Assembly (NCBI RefSeq): GCF_040115645.1
Contig: NW_027096067.1
Coordinates: forward strand, 1 to 64,000
Source of the DNA: Euwallacea fornicatus
Lineage: Eukaryota > Arthropoda > Insecta > Coleoptera > Curculionidae
Direction: 5' to 3'
DNA: 64,000 bases
Position numbers and translations under genes: made by a program. Below the pieces are notes generated by a model. That model made no database searches. It was given only the letters and a program-made list of their open reading frames with translations, and was not told the origin of the DNA. Numbering within the stretch: position 1 is the stretch's first letter; every line of letters begins with the position of its first letter. This document shows, in pieces, positions 12,657 through 25,635 of this stretch.

Positions 12657-14329
12657 GTGGTTTTCGGGCAATTTCCGACGAAACTCGCCGATTTCACGTA
12701 TTTGACTATTTTTAAGCTCAGTATTGTTAAGAATGACGGAAATAGCACGAAATCGTACGATTTACACGATTTGGTCAAAAAGTGCCGCTTCTATAAGAGC
12801 CAAATTGACGATTTGCCGTTTAAGGCCTTATTATGCTTATTTTGCCAAAAGGAGACGATTTGAACAAAATTGGTTGTAGCTTTTGCGAGATATCGCCAAA
12901 TTGTACGATTTGGCCAAAAAGTGCCGCTTCTATTAGAGCCAAATTGACGATTTACCGTTTAAGGCCTTATTATGTTTATTTTGCCAAAAGGAGACGATTT
13001 GAACAAAATTGGTTGCAGCGTTTGCGAGATATCGCCAAATTGTACGATTTGGCCAATAAGTGCCGCTTCTATTAGAGCCAAATTGACGATTTGCCGTTTA
13101 AGGCCTTATTATGCTTATTTTGCCAAAAGGAGACGATTTGAACAAAATTGGTTGTAGCGTTTGCGAGATATCGCCAAATCGTAAGATTTGGCCAAAAAGT
13201 GCCGCTTCTATTAGAGCCAAATTGACGATTTGCCGTTTAAGGCCTTATTATGCTTATTTTGCCAAAAGGAGACGATTTGAACAAAATTGGTTGTAACGTT
13301 TGCGAGATATCGCCAATTTGTACGATTTGGCCAAAAAGTGCCGCTTCTCTTAGAGCCAAATTGACGATTTGCCGTTTAAGGCCTTATTATGCTTATTTTG
13401 CCAAAAGGAGACGATTTGAACAAAATTGGTTGTAGCGTATGCGAGATAACGCCAAATCATAAGGTTTGGACAAAAAGTGCCGCTTCTATTAGAACCAAAT
13501 TGACGATTTGCCGTTTAAGGCCTTATTATGCTTATTTTGCCAAAAGGAGACGATTTGAACAAAATTGGTTGTAGCTTTTGCGAGATATCGCCAAATTGTA
13601 CGATTTGGCCAAAAAGTGCCGCTTCTATTAGAGCCAAATTGACGATTTGCCGTTTAAGGCCTTATTATGCTTATTTTGCCAAAAGGAGACGATTTGAACA
13701 AAATTGGTTGTAGCGTTTGCGAGATATCGCCAAATTGTACGATTTGGCCAAAAAGTGCCGCTTCTAGTAGAGCCAAATTGACGATTTGCCGTTTAAGGCC
13801 TTATTATGCTTATTTTGCCAAAAGGAGTCGATTTGAACAAAATTGGTTGTAGCGTTGGCGAAATAACGCCAAATCGTGGTTTTCGGGCAATTTCCGACGA
13901 AACTCGCCGATTTCACGTATTTGACTATTTTTAAGCTCAGTATTGTTAAGAATGACGGAAATAGCACGAAATCGTACGATTTACACGATTTGGTCAAAAA
14001 GTGCCGCTTCTATAAGAGCCAAATTGACGATTTGCCGTTTAAGGCCTTATTATGCTTATTTTGCCAAAAGGAGACGATTTGAACAAAATTGGTTGTAGCT
14101 TTTGCGAGATATCGCCAAATTGTACGATTTGGCCAAAAAGTGCCGCTTCTATTAGAGCCAAATTGACGATTTACCGTTTAAGGCCTTATTATGTTTATTT
14201 TGCCAAAAGGAGACGATTTGAACAAAATTGGTTGCAGCGTTTGCGAGATATCGCCAAATTGTACGATTTGGCCAATAAGTGCCGCTTCTATTAGAGCCAA
14301 ATTGACGATTTGCCGTTTAAGGCCTTATT
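12657..14329 (+). repeat. Tandem block with 1219-bp offset
   Basis: The long form and following monomers at 12657-13110 recur at 13876-14329, including the rare GATTTACCG, TTATGTTTATT, TTGCAGCG and CCAATAAGTG variants. The offset equals one long plus seven short monomers (246 + 973). Confidence 0.75.
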
Positions 14330-14468
14330 ATGCTTATTTTGCCAAAAGGAGACGATTTGAACAAAATTGGTTGTAGCGTTTGCGAGATATCGCCAAATCA
14401 TAAGATTTGGCCAAAAAGTGCCGCTTCTATTAGAACCAAATTGACGATTTGCCGTTTAAGGCCTTATT

Positions 14469-17400
14469 ATGCTTATTTTGCCAAAAGGAGACGATTTGAA
14501 CAAAATTGGTTGTAGCGTTTGCGAGATATCGCCAAATTGTACGATTTGGCCAAAAAGTGCCGCTTCTAGTAGAGCCAAATTGACGATTTGCCGTTTAAGG
14601 CCTTATTATGCTTGTTTTGCCAAAAGGAGACGATTTGAACAAAATTGGTTGTAGCGTTTGCGAGATATCGCCAAATCATAAGATTTGCCCAAAAAGTGCC
14701 GCTTCTATTAGAGCCAAATTGACGATTTGCCGTTTAAGGCCTTATTATGCTTATTTTGCCAAAAGGAGACGATTTGAACAAAATTGGTTGTAGCGTTTGC
14801 GAGATATCGCCAAATCGTAAGATTTGGCCAAAAAGTGCCGCTTCTATTAGAGCCAAATTGACGATTTGCCGTTTAAGGCCTTATTATGCTTATTTTGCCA
14901 AAAGGAGACGATTTGAACAAAATTGGTTGTAACGTTTGCGAGATATCGCCAATTTGTACGATTTGGCCAAAAAGTGCCGCTTCTATTAGAGCCAAATTGA
15001 CGATTTGCCGTTTAAGGCCTTATTATGCTTATTTTGCCAAAAGGAGACGATTTGAACAAAATTGGTTGTAGCGTTTGCGAGATATCGCCAAATCATAAGA
15101 TTTGGCCAAAAAGTGCCGTTTCTATTAGAGCCAAATTGACGATTTGCCGTTTAAGGCCTTATTATGCTTGTTTTACCAAAAGGAGACGATTTGAACAAAA
15201 TTGGTTGTAGCGTTTGCGAGATATCGCCAAATCATAAGATTTGCCCAAAAAGTGCCGCTTCTATTAGAGCCAAATTGACGATTTGCCGTTTAAGGCCTTA
15301 TTATGCTTATTTTGCCAAAAGGAGACGATTTGAACAAAATTGGTTGTAGCGTTTGCGAGATATCGCCAATTTGTACGATTTGGCCAAAAAGTGCCGCTTC
15401 TATTAGAGCCAAATTGACGATTTGCCGTTTAAGGCCTTATTATGCTTATTTTGCCAAAAGGAGACGATTTGAACAAAATTGGTTGTAGCGTTTGCGAGAT
15501 AACGCCAAATTGTACAATTTGGCCAAAAAGTGCCGCTTCTATATAAGCCAAATTGACGATTTGCCGTTTAAGGCCTTATTATGCTTATTTTGCCAAAAGG
15601 AGACGATTTGAACAAAATTGGTTGTAGCGTATGCGAGATAACGCCAAATCATAAGATTTGGACAAAAAGTGCCGCTTCTATTAGAACCAAATTGACGATT
15701 TGCCGTTTAAGGCCTTATTATGCTTATTTTGCCAAAAGGAGACGATTTGAACAAAATTGGTTGTAGCTTTTGCGAGATATCGCCAAATTGTACGATTTGG
15801 CCAAAAAGTGCCGCTTCTATTAGAGCCAAATTGACGATTTGCCGTTTAAGGCCTTATTATGCTTATTTTTCCAAAAGGAGACGATTTGAACAAAATTGGT
15901 TGAAGCGTTTGCGAGATATCGCCAAATTGTACGATTTGGCCAAAAAGTGCCGCTTCTATTAGAGCCAAATTGACGATTTGCCGTTTAAGGCCTTATTATG
16001 CTTATTTTGCCAAAAGGAGACGATTTGAACAAAATTGGTTGTAGCTTTTGCGAGATATCGCCAAATTGTACGATTTGGCCAAAAAGTGCCGCTTCTATTA
16101 GAGCCAAATTGACGATTTGCCGTTTAAGGCCTTATTATGCTTATTTTGCCAAAAGGAGACGATTTGAACAAAATTGGTTGTAGCGTTTGCGAGATATCGC
16201 CAAATCATAAGATTTGGCCAAAAAGTGCCGCTTCTATTAGAGCCAAATTGACGATTTGCCGTTTAAGGCCTTATTATGCTTATTTTGCCAAAAGGAGACG
16301 ATTTGAACAAAATTGGTTGTAGCGTTTGCGAGATAACGCCAAATTGTACAATTTGGCCAAAAGTGCCGCTTCTATATAAGCCAAATTGACGATTTGCCGT
16401 TTAAGGCCTTATTATGCTTATTTTGCCAAAAGGAGACGATTTGAACAAAATTGGTTGTAGCGTTTGCGAGATAACGCCAAATTGTACAATTTGGCCAAAA
16501 GTGCCGCTTCTATATAAGCCAAATTGACGATTTGCCGTTTAAGGCCTTATTATGCTTATTTTGCCAAAAGGAGACGATTTGAACAAAATTGGTTGTAGCG
16601 TATGCGAGATAACGCCAAATCATAAGATTTGGACAAAAAGTGCCGCTTCTATTAGAACCAAATTGACGATTTGCCGTTTAAGGCCTTATTATGCTTATTT
16701 TGCCAAAAGGAGACGATTTGAACAAAATTGGTTGTAGCGTTTGCGAGATATCGCCAAATTGTACGATTTGGCCAAAAAGTGCCGCTTCTAGTAGAGCCAA
16801 ATTGACGATTTGCCGTTTAAGGCCTTATTATGCTTGTTTTGCCAAAAGGAGACGATTTGAACAAAATTGGTTGTAGCGTTTGCGAGATATCGCCAAATCA
16901 TAAGATTTGCCCAAAAAGTGCCGCTTCTATTAGAGCCAAATTGACGATTTGCCGTTTAAGGCCTTATTATGCTTATTTTGCCAAAAGGAGACGATTTGAA
17001 CAAAATTGGTTGTAGCGTTTGCGAGATATCGCCAAATCGTAAGATTTGGCCAAAAAGTGCCGCTTCTATTAGAGCCAAATTGACGATTTGCCGTTTAAGG
17101 CCTTATTATGCTTATTTTGCCAAAAGGAGACGATTTGAACAAAATTGGTTGTAACGTTTGCGAGATATCGCCAATTTGTACGATTTGGCCAAAAAGTGCC
17201 GCTTCTATTAGAGCCAAATTGACGATTTGCCGTTTAAGGCCTTATTATGCTTATTTTGCCAAAAGGAGACGATTTGAACAAAATTGGTTGTAGCGTTTGC
17301 GAGATATCGCCAAATCATAAGATTTGGCCAAAAAGTGCCGTTTCTATTAGAGCCAAATTGACGATTTGCCGTTTAAGGCCTTATTATGCTTGTTTTACCA

Positions 17401-17571
17401 AAAGGAGACGATTTGAACAAAATTGGTTGTAGCGTTTGCGAGATATCGCCAAATCATAAGATTTGCCCAAAAAGTGCCGCTTCTATTAGAGCCAAATTGA
17501 CGATTTGCCGTTTAAGGCCTTATTATGCTTATTTTGCCAAAAGGAGACGATTTGAACAAAATTGGTTGTAG
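14469..17571 (+). repeat. Repeated block with 2222-bp offset (14469-15349 and 16691-17571)
   Basis: A run of monomers recurs in the same order 2222 bp downstream: TAGTAG with GCTTGTTTT; TTTGCCC; a CGTAAG centre; TTGTAACG; GTGCCGTTTC with GCTTGTTTTACC; and again TTTGCCC. The two runs diverge at the next monomer (CCAATTTGTACG against CCAAATTGTACAATTTGG). Between them lie monomers with TATATAAGCC and three 138-139-bp variants. Confidence 0.75.
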
Positions 17572-20500
17572 CGTTTGCGAGATAACGCCAAATTGTACAA
17601 TTTGGCCAAAAAGTGCCGCTTCTATTAGAGCCAAATTGACGATTTGCCGTTTAAGGCCTTATTATGCTTATTTTGCCAAAAGGAGTCGATTTGAACAAAA
17701 TTGGTTGTAGCGTTGGCGAAATATCGCCAAATTGTACGATTTGGACAAAAAGTGCCGCTTCTATTAAAGCCAAATTGACGATTTGCCGTTTAAGGACTTA
17801 TTATGCTTATTTTGCCAAAAGGAGACGATTTGAACAAAATTGGTTGTAGCGTTTGCGAGATATCGCCAATTTGTACGATTTGGCCAAAAAGTGCCGCTTC
17901 TATTAGAGCCAAATTGACGATTTGCCGTTTAAGGCCTTATTATGCTTATTTTGCCAAAAGGAGACGATTTGAACAAAATTGGTTGTAGCGTTTGCGAGAT
18001 AACGCCAAATTGTACAATTTGGCCAAAAAGTGCCGCTTCTATATAAGCCAAATTGACGATTTGCCGTTTAAGGCCTTATTATGCTTATTTTGCCAAAAGG
18101 AGACGATTTGAACAAAATTGGTTGTAGCGTATGCGAGATAACGCCAAATCATAAGATTTGGCCAAAAAGTGCCGCTTCTATTAGAGCCAAATTGACGATT
18201 TGCCGTTTAAGGCCTTATTATGCTTATTTTGCCAAAAGGAGACGATTTGAACAAAATTGGTTGTAGCGTTTGCGAGATATCGCCAATTTGTACGATTTGG
18301 CCAAAAAGTGCCGCTTCTATTAGAGCCAAATTGACGATTTGCCGTTTAAGGCCTTATTATGCTTATTTTGCCAAAAGGAGACGATTTGAACAAAATTGGT
18401 TGTAGCGTTTGCGAGATAACGCCAAATTGTACAATTTGGCCAAAAAGTGCCGCTTCTATATAAGCCAAATTGACGATTTGCCGTTTAAGGCCTTATTATG
18501 CTTATTTTGCCAAAAGGAGACGATTTGAACAAAATTGGTTGTAGCGTATGCGAGATAACGCCAAATCATAAGATTTGGCCAAAAAGTGCCGCTTCTATTA
18601 GAGCCAAATTGACGATTTGCCGTTTAAGGCCTTATTATGCTTATTTTGCCAAAAGGAGACGATTTGAACAAAATTGGTTGTAGCGTTTGCGAGATATCGC
18701 CAAATCATAAGATTTGCCCAAAAAGTGCCGCTTCTATTAGAGCCAAATTGACGATTTGCCGTTTAAGGCCTTATTATGCTTATTTTGCCAAAAGGAGACG
18801 ATTTGAACAAAATTGGTTGTAGCGTTTGCGAGATATCGCCAAATCATAAGATTTGGCCAAAAAGTGCCGCTTCTATTAGAGCCAAATTGACGATTTGCCG
18901 TTTAAGGCCTTATTATGCTTATTTTGCCAAAAGGAGACGATTTGAACAAAATTGGTTGTAGCGTTTGCGAGATATCGCCAAATCATAAGATTTGGCCAAA
19001 AAGTGCCGCTTCTATTAGAGCCAAATTGACGATTTGCCGTTTAAGGCCTTATTATGCTTATTTTGCCAAAAGGAGACGATTTGAACAAAATTGGTTGTAG
19101 CGTTTGCGAGATAACGCCAAATTGTACAATTTGGCCAAAAAGTGCCGCTTCTATTAGAGCCAAATAGACGATTTGCCGTTTAAGGCCTTATTATGCTTAT
19201 TTTGCCAAAAGAGACGATTTGAACAAAATTGGTTGTAGCGTTGGCGAAATAACGCCAAATCGTGGTTTTCGGGCAATTTCCGACGAAACTCGCCGATTTC
19301 ACGGATTTGACTATTTTTAAGCTCAGTATTGTTAAGAATGACGGAAATAGCACGAAATCGTACGATTTACACGATTTGGTCAAAAAGTGCCGCTTCTATA
19401 AGAACCAAATTGACGATTTGCCGTTTAAGGCCTTATTATGCTTATTTTGCCAAAAGGAGACGATTTGAACAAAATTGGTTGTAGCGTTTGCGAGATATCG
19501 CCAAATCATAAGATTTGGCCAAAAAGTGCCGCTTCTATTAGAGCCAAATTGACGATTTGCCGTTTAAGGCCTTATTATGCTTATTTTCCCAAAGGAGACG
19601 ATTTGAACAAAATTGGTTGTAGCGTTTGCGAGATAACGCCAAATTGTACAATTTGGCCAAAACGTGCCGCTTCTATTAGAGCCAAATTGACGATTTGCCG
19701 TTTAGGGCCTTATTATGCTTATTTTGCCAAAAGGAGACGATTTGAACAAAATTGGTTGTAGCGTTGGCGAAATAATGCCAAATCGTGGTTTTCGGGCAAT
19801 TTCCGACGAAACTCGCCGATTTCACGGATTTGACTATTTTTAAGCTCAGTATTGTTAAGAATGACGGAAATAGCACGAAATCGTACGATTTACACGATTT
19901 GGTCAAAAAGTGCCGCTTCTATAAGAACCAAATTGACGATTTGCCGTTTAAGGCCTTATTATGCTTATTTTGCCAAAAGGAGACGATTTGAACAAAATTG
20001 GTTGTAGCTTTTGCGAGATATCGCCAAATTGTACGATTTGGCCAAAAAGTGCCGCTTCTATTAGAGCCAAATTGACGATTTACCGTTTAAGGCCTTATTA
20101 TGTTTATTTTGCCAAAAGGAGACGATTTGAACAAAATTGGTTGCAGCGTTTGCGAGATATCGTCAAATTGTACGATTTGGCCAATAAGTGCCGCTTCTAT
20201 TAGAGCCAAATTGACGATTTGCCGTTTAAGGCCTTATTATGCTTATTTTGCCAAAAGGAGACAATTTGAACAAAATTGGTTGTAGCGTTTGCGAGATATC
20301 GCCAAATTGTACGATTTGGCCAAAAAGTGCCGCTTCTAGTAGAGCCAAATTGACGATTTGCCGTTTAAGGCCTTATTATGCTTGTTTTGCCAAAAGGAGA
20401 CGATTTGAACAAAATTGGTTGTAGCGTTTGCGAGATATCGCCAAATCATAAGATTTGCCCAAAAAGTGCCGCTTCTATTAGAGCCAAATTGACGATTTGC

Positions 20501-20889
20501 CGTTTAAGGCCTTATTATGCTTATTTTGCCAAAAGGAGACGATTTGAACAAAATTGGTTGTAGCGTTTGCGAGATATCGCCAAATCATAAGATTTGGCCA
20601 AAAAGTGCCGCTTCTATTAGAGCCAAATTGACGATTTGCCGTTTAAGGCCTTATTATGCTTATTTTGCCAAAAGGAGACGATTTGAACAAAATTGGTTGT
20701 AGCGTTTGCGAGATATCGCCAATTTGTACGATTTGGCCAAAAAGTGCCGCTTCTATTAAAGCCAAATTGACGATTTGCCGTTTAAGGCCTTATTATGCTT
20801 ATTTTGCCAAAAGAAGACGATTTGAACAAAATTGGTTGTAGCGTTTGCGAGATATCGCCAAATCATAAGATTTGGCCAAAAAGTGCCGC
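17342..20889 (+). repeat. 3548-bp higher-order unit, copy 1
   Basis: This 3548-bp segment is followed directly by a second copy. It contains two long forms (107-bp segments at 19264 and 19787), a nested 417-bp repeat (17803-18219 and 18220-18636), a monomer with AAATAGACG and an AAAAGAGACG deletion near 19165-19210, and a 138-bp TTTTCCCAAAGG monomer near 19586. No difference from copy 2 was noticed at any monomer compared. Confidence 0.88.
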
Positions 20890-23800
20890 TTCTATTAGAG
20901 CCAAATTGACGATTTGCCGTTTAAGGCCTTATTATGCTTGTTTTACCAAAAGGAGACGATTTGAACAAAATTGGTTGTAGCGTTTGCGAGATATCGCCAA
21001 ATCATAAGATTTGCCCAAAAAGTGCCGCTTCTATTAGAGCCAAATTGACGATTTGCCGTTTAAGGCCTTATTATGCTTATTTTGCCAAAAGGAGACGATT
21101 TGAACAAAATTGGTTGTAGCGTTTGCGAGATAACGCCAAATTGTACAATTTGGCCAAAAAGTGCCGCTTCTATTAGAGCCAAATTGACGATTTGCCGTTT
21201 AAGGCCTTATTATGCTTATTTTGCCAAAAGGAGTCGATTTGAACAAAATTGGTTGTAGCGTTGGCGAAATATCGCCAAATTGTACGATTTGGACAAAAAG
21301 TGCCGCTTCTATTAAAGCCAAATTGACGATTTGCCGTTTAAGGACTTATTATGCTTATTTTGCCAAAAGGAGACGATTTGAACAAAATTGGTTGTAGCGT
21401 TTGCGAGATATCGCCAATTTGTACGATTTGGCCAAAAAGTGCCGCTTCTATTAGAGCCAAATTGACGATTTGCCGTTTAAGGCCTTATTATGCTTATTTT
21501 GCCAAAAGGAGACGATTTGAACAAAATTGGTTGTAGCGTTTGCGAGATAACGCCAAATTGTACAATTTGGCCAAAAAGTGCCGCTTCTATATAAGCCAAA
21601 TTGACGATTTGCCGTTTAAGGCCTTATTATGCTTATTTTGCCAAAAGGAGACGATTTGAACAAAATTGGTTGTAGCGTATGCGAGATAACGCCAAATCAT
21701 AAGATTTGGCCAAAAAGTGCCGCTTCTATTAGAGCCAAATTGACGATTTGCCGTTTAAGGCCTTATTATGCTTATTTTGCCAAAAGGAGACGATTTGAAC
21801 AAAATTGGTTGTAGCGTTTGCGAGATATCGCCAATTTGTACGATTTGGCCAAAAAGTGCCGCTTCTATTAGAGCCAAATTGACGATTTGCCGTTTAAGGC
21901 CTTATTATGCTTATTTTGCCAAAAGGAGACGATTTGAACAAAATTGGTTGTAGCGTTTGCGAGATAACGCCAAATTGTACAATTTGGCCAAAAAGTGCCG
22001 CTTCTATATAAGCCAAATTGACGATTTGCCGTTTAAGGCCTTATTATGCTTATTTTGCCAAAAGGAGACGATTTGAACAAAATTGGTTGTAGCGTATGCG
22101 AGATAACGCCAAATCATAAGATTTGGCCAAAAAGTGCCGCTTCTATTAGAGCCAAATTGACGATTTGCCGTTTAAGGCCTTATTATGCTTATTTTGCCAA
22201 AAGGAGACGATTTGAACAAAATTGGTTGTAGCGTTTGCGAGATATCGCCAAATCATAAGATTTGCCCAAAAAGTGCCGCTTCTATTAGAGCCAAATTGAC
22301 GATTTGCCGTTTAAGGCCTTATTATGCTTATTTTGCCAAAAGGAGACGATTTGAACAAAATTGGTTGTAGCGTTTGCGAGATATCGCCAAATCATAAGAT
22401 TTGGCCAAAAAGTGCCGCTTCTATTAGAGCCAAATTGACGATTTGCCGTTTAAGGCCTTATTATGCTTATTTTGCCAAAAGGAGACGATTTGAACAAAAT
22501 TGGTTGTAGCGTTTGCGAGATATCGCCAAATCATAAGATTTGGCCAAAAAGTGCCGCTTCTATTAGAGCCAAATTGACGATTTGCCGTTTAAGGCCTTAT
22601 TATGCTTATTTTGCCAAAAGGAGACGATTTGAACAAAATTGGTTGTAGCGTTTGCGAGATAACGCCAAATTGTACAATTTGGCCAAAAAGTGCCGCTTCT
22701 ATTAGAGCCAAATAGACGATTTGCCGTTTAAGGCCTTATTATGCTTATTTTGCCAAAAGAGACGATTTGAACAAAATTGGTTGTAGCGTTGGCGAAATAA
22801 CGCCAAATCGTGGTTTTCGGGCAATTTCCGACGAAACTCGCCGATTTCACGGATTTGACTATTTTTAAGCTCAGTATTGTTAAGAATGACGGAAATAGCA
22901 CGAAATCGTACGATTTACACGATTTGGTCAAAAAGTGCCGCTTCTATAAGAACCAAATTGACGATTTGCCGTTTAAGGCCTTATTATGCTTATTTTGCCA
23001 AAAGGAGACGATTTGAACAAAATTGGTTGTAGCGTTTGCGAGATATCGCCAAATCATAAGATTTGGCCAAAAAGTGCCGCTTCTATTAGAGCCAAATTGA
23101 CGATTTGCCGTTTAAGGCCTTATTATGCTTATTTTCCCAAAGGAGACGATTTGAACAAAATTGGTTGTAGCGTTTGCGAGATAACGCCAAATTGTACAAT
23201 TTGGCCAAAACGTGCCGCTTCTATTAGAGCCAAATTGACGATTTGCCGTTTAGGGCCTTATTATGCTTATTTTGCCAAAAGGAGACGATTTGAACAAAAT
23301 TGGTTGTAGCGTTGGCGAAATAATGCCAAATCGTGGTTTTCGGGCAATTTCCGACGAAACTCGCCGATTTCACGGATTTGACTATTTTTAAGCTCAGTAT
23401 TGTTAAGAATGACGGAAATAGCACGAAATCGTACGATTTACACGATTTGGTCAAAAAGTGCCGCTTCTATAAGAACCAAATTGACGATTTGCCGTTTAAG
23501 GCCTTATTATGCTTATTTTGCCAAAAGGAGACGATTTGAACAAAATTGGTTGTAGCTTTTGCGAGATATCGCCAAATTGTACGATTTGGCCAAAAAGTGC
23601 CGCTTCTATTAGAGCCAAATTGACGATTTACCGTTTAAGGCCTTATTATGTTTATTTTGCCAAAAGGAGACGATTTGAACAAAATTGGTTGCAGCGTTTG
23701 CGAGATATCGTCAAATTGTACGATTTGGCCAATAAGTGCCGCTTCTATTAGAGCCAAATTGACGATTTGCCGTTTAAGGCCTTATTATGCTTATTTTGCC

Positions 23801-24437
23801 AAAAGGAGACAATTTGAACAAAATTGGTTGTAGCGTTTGCGAGATATCGCCAAATTGTACGATTTGGCCAAAAAGTGCCGCTTCTAGTAGAGCCAAATTG
23901 ACGATTTGCCGTTTAAGGCCTTATTATGCTTGTTTTGCCAAAAGGAGACGATTTGAACAAAATTGGTTGTAGCGTTTGCGAGATATCGCCAAATCATAAG
24001 ATTTGCCCAAAAAGTGCCGCTTCTATTAGAGCCAAATTGACGATTTGCCGTTTAAGGCCTTATTATGCTTATTTTGCCAAAAGGAGACGATTTGAACAAA
24101 ATTGGTTGTAGCGTTTGCGAGATATCGCCAAATCATAAGATTTGGCCAAAAAGTGCCGCTTCTATTAGAGCCAAATTGACGATTTGCCGTTTAAGGCCTT
24201 ATTATGCTTATTTTGCCAAAAGGAGACGATTTGAACAAAATTGGTTGTAGCGTTTGCGAGATATCGCCAATTTGTACGATTTGGCCAAAAAGTGCCGCTT
24301 CTATTAAAGCCAAATTGACGATTTGCCGTTTAAGGCCTTATTATGCTTATTTTGCCAAAAGAAGACGATTTGAACAAAATTGGTTGTAGCGTTTGCGAGA
24401 TATCGCCAAATCATAAGATTTGGCCAAAAAGTGCCGC
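20890..24437 (+). repeat. 3548-bp higher-order unit, copy 2
   Basis: This segment follows copy 1 directly and carries the same private variants at +3548: 107-bp segments at 22812 and 23335, AAATAGACG near 22710, TTTTCCCAAAGG near 23134, and AAAGAAGACG near 24359. Identity extends to about 24486, then breaks at GCTTATTTTGCC against GCTTGTTTTACC. The copy ends about 235 bp before the DNA transposon, which is absent from copy 1. Confidence 0.88.
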
Positions 24438-24718
24438 TTCTATTAGAGCCAAATTGACGATTTGCCGTTTAAGGCCTTATTATGCTTATTTTGCCAAAAG
24501 GAGACGATTTGAACAAAATTGGTTGTAGCGTTTGCGAGATATCGCCAAATCATAAGATTTGGCCAAAAAGTGCCGTTTCTATTAGAGCCAAATTGACGAT
24601 TTGCCGTTTAAGGCCTTATTATGCTTGTTTTGCCAAAAGGAGACGATTTGAACAAAATTGGTTGTAGCGTTTGCGAGATAACGCCAAATTGTACAATTTG
24701 GCCAAAAAGTGCCGCTTC

Positions 24719-24720
24719 TA
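24719..24720. other. TA target-site duplication (left); partner at 26093-26094
   Basis: The satellite reads CTTCTA up to 24720 and resumes TATATAAGCC at 26093. Intact monomers elsewhere read CTTCTATATAAGCC (for example 34417-34430), so exactly one TA was duplicated. Confidence 0.92.
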
Positions 24721-25177
24721 CAGGGTGTCTGTAAAAGGTCTTTACAACGCTCTACCACAGATTCTTAAGATCAAAACAAGACGATTTAGCCATATTTAGT
24801 CTAGTCCAAAAGTTGATAATAACAGCGCTAGAGGGCGTCAAAGTTGAAAATTAAAAATCAATTTTTTAACATATTTTCCATACTGTACAACATAAAAACG
24901 TGAAAGTTGGTGTAGGGGAGTTTTTCAAGACGCCGAATTCATATCTGCTAATAAATTGCACTTACCCGGTAGAGGGCGCCACTTACGGCCCACCGCATGT
25001 ATTAAATTGATTGAAACTTTTTTGCCTCCTGGTATAAATGATTTTCGAATACAGTAGTGTATTTGGTCATCGTTTATAAATAAAAAAGGTATACCTTGTT
25101 GATGTTGCTACGAGGAGCCGTTTACGAGATAAATGCATTTTAGTAATTCAGGTGTAAGATTTTAGATTAAACAACTT
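24721..25177 (+). repeat. Left 457-bp terminal inverted repeat
   Basis: This arm pairs with 25636-26092 over its full length with about six mismatches and no net length change, roughly 98-99% identity by eye. Differences include CTTAAG/CTTCAG, AAATCAA/AAATAAA and two changes near 24896-24900. The arm ends at AGATTAAACAACTT, immediately before the transposase fragment. No coding potential is evident in it. Confidence 0.93.
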
Positions 25178-25534
25178 CGGAGAGATATGTGGTTTATGCA
25201 TGACGGAGCTCCACCACATTTTGCACTAAATGTTAGAAATCATTTAAATTAACAGTACCCAAATAAATGGATAGGCAGAGGTAATGACGCCCCTGTAAAA
25301 TGGCCACCACGTTCTCCGGACTTAAATCCAATGGATTATTTTTTATGGGGACACCTTAAGTCCATGGTTTACATAACTGTCGATAACGAAGAACAACTGT
25401 GGCAACGTATTCAAGATGCAATAAATAATATTAGAAACGACGAAGAAGTTATGCAAAGAGTACATTTTAATTTTCTTCGGCGTATAAACCTTTGTATACG
25501 TGCAAATGGTGGACTCTTTGAACAGTTTTTGTGA
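25178..25534 (+). pseudogene. Transposase C-terminal fragment (DDE/D, Tc1/mariner superfamily)
   Basis: The frame read from 25178 gives RDMWFMHDGAPPHF, an in-frame TAA (25250-25252), then WIGRG, a WPPRSPDLNPMDYFLWG block and a tail ending FEQFL before TGA at 25532-25534. HDGAPPH holds the second catalytic aspartate (codon 25202-25204). PDLNPMD holds the third acidic residue, an aspartate (25334-25336), with 43 codons between them. The LLRR-N-C-I-NGGxFE-like tail matches the C terminus of this insect-abundant transposase group from general knowledge. The first catalytic aspartate and the helix-turn-helix region are missing, because the fragment starts exactly at the inner edge of the left inverted repeat. 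The longest intact stretch is 67 codons from the ATG at 25331. It is a dead remnant. Confidence 0.88.
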
Positions 25535-25635
25535 TATTCTTATTTCTTTGTATTCATAATTTAATAATTAAGTTTTCTTGTAAAACTACTGCGAATCATT
25601 AAAGGTCTTATCAAGAGTACCTTTTTGTAGTAAAT

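Larger units (their letters stand above)
1..24720 (+). repeat. Satellite A array, left segment (139-bp monomers with rare 246-bp long forms)
   Basis: Head-to-tail tandem repeats with a 139-bp period continue from the first base of the window; the array starts outside it. A typical monomer contains, in order, an AAGGCCTT palindrome (13-20 in the first copy), a CCAAAAGGAGACG block, TTGGTTGTAGCG, a GCGAGATATCGCC block, an 18-bp dyad element (87-104) and GTGCCGCTTCTATTAGAGCC. All copies point the same way. Single-base variants define monomer types: dyad centre GTAC or ATAA, TAGTAG or TATTAG, GCTTGTTTT or GCTTATTTT, and a TATATAAGCC type. These types recur in fixed orders, which marks higher-order repeats. 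A few monomers are 138 bp because of a lost A (near 5400, 16360 and 16500). Thirteen long forms lie here. No host gene is present. Every frame is broken by recurrent stops, so the many 61-residue ORFs are taken as chance products of the repeat. Confidence 0.97.
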
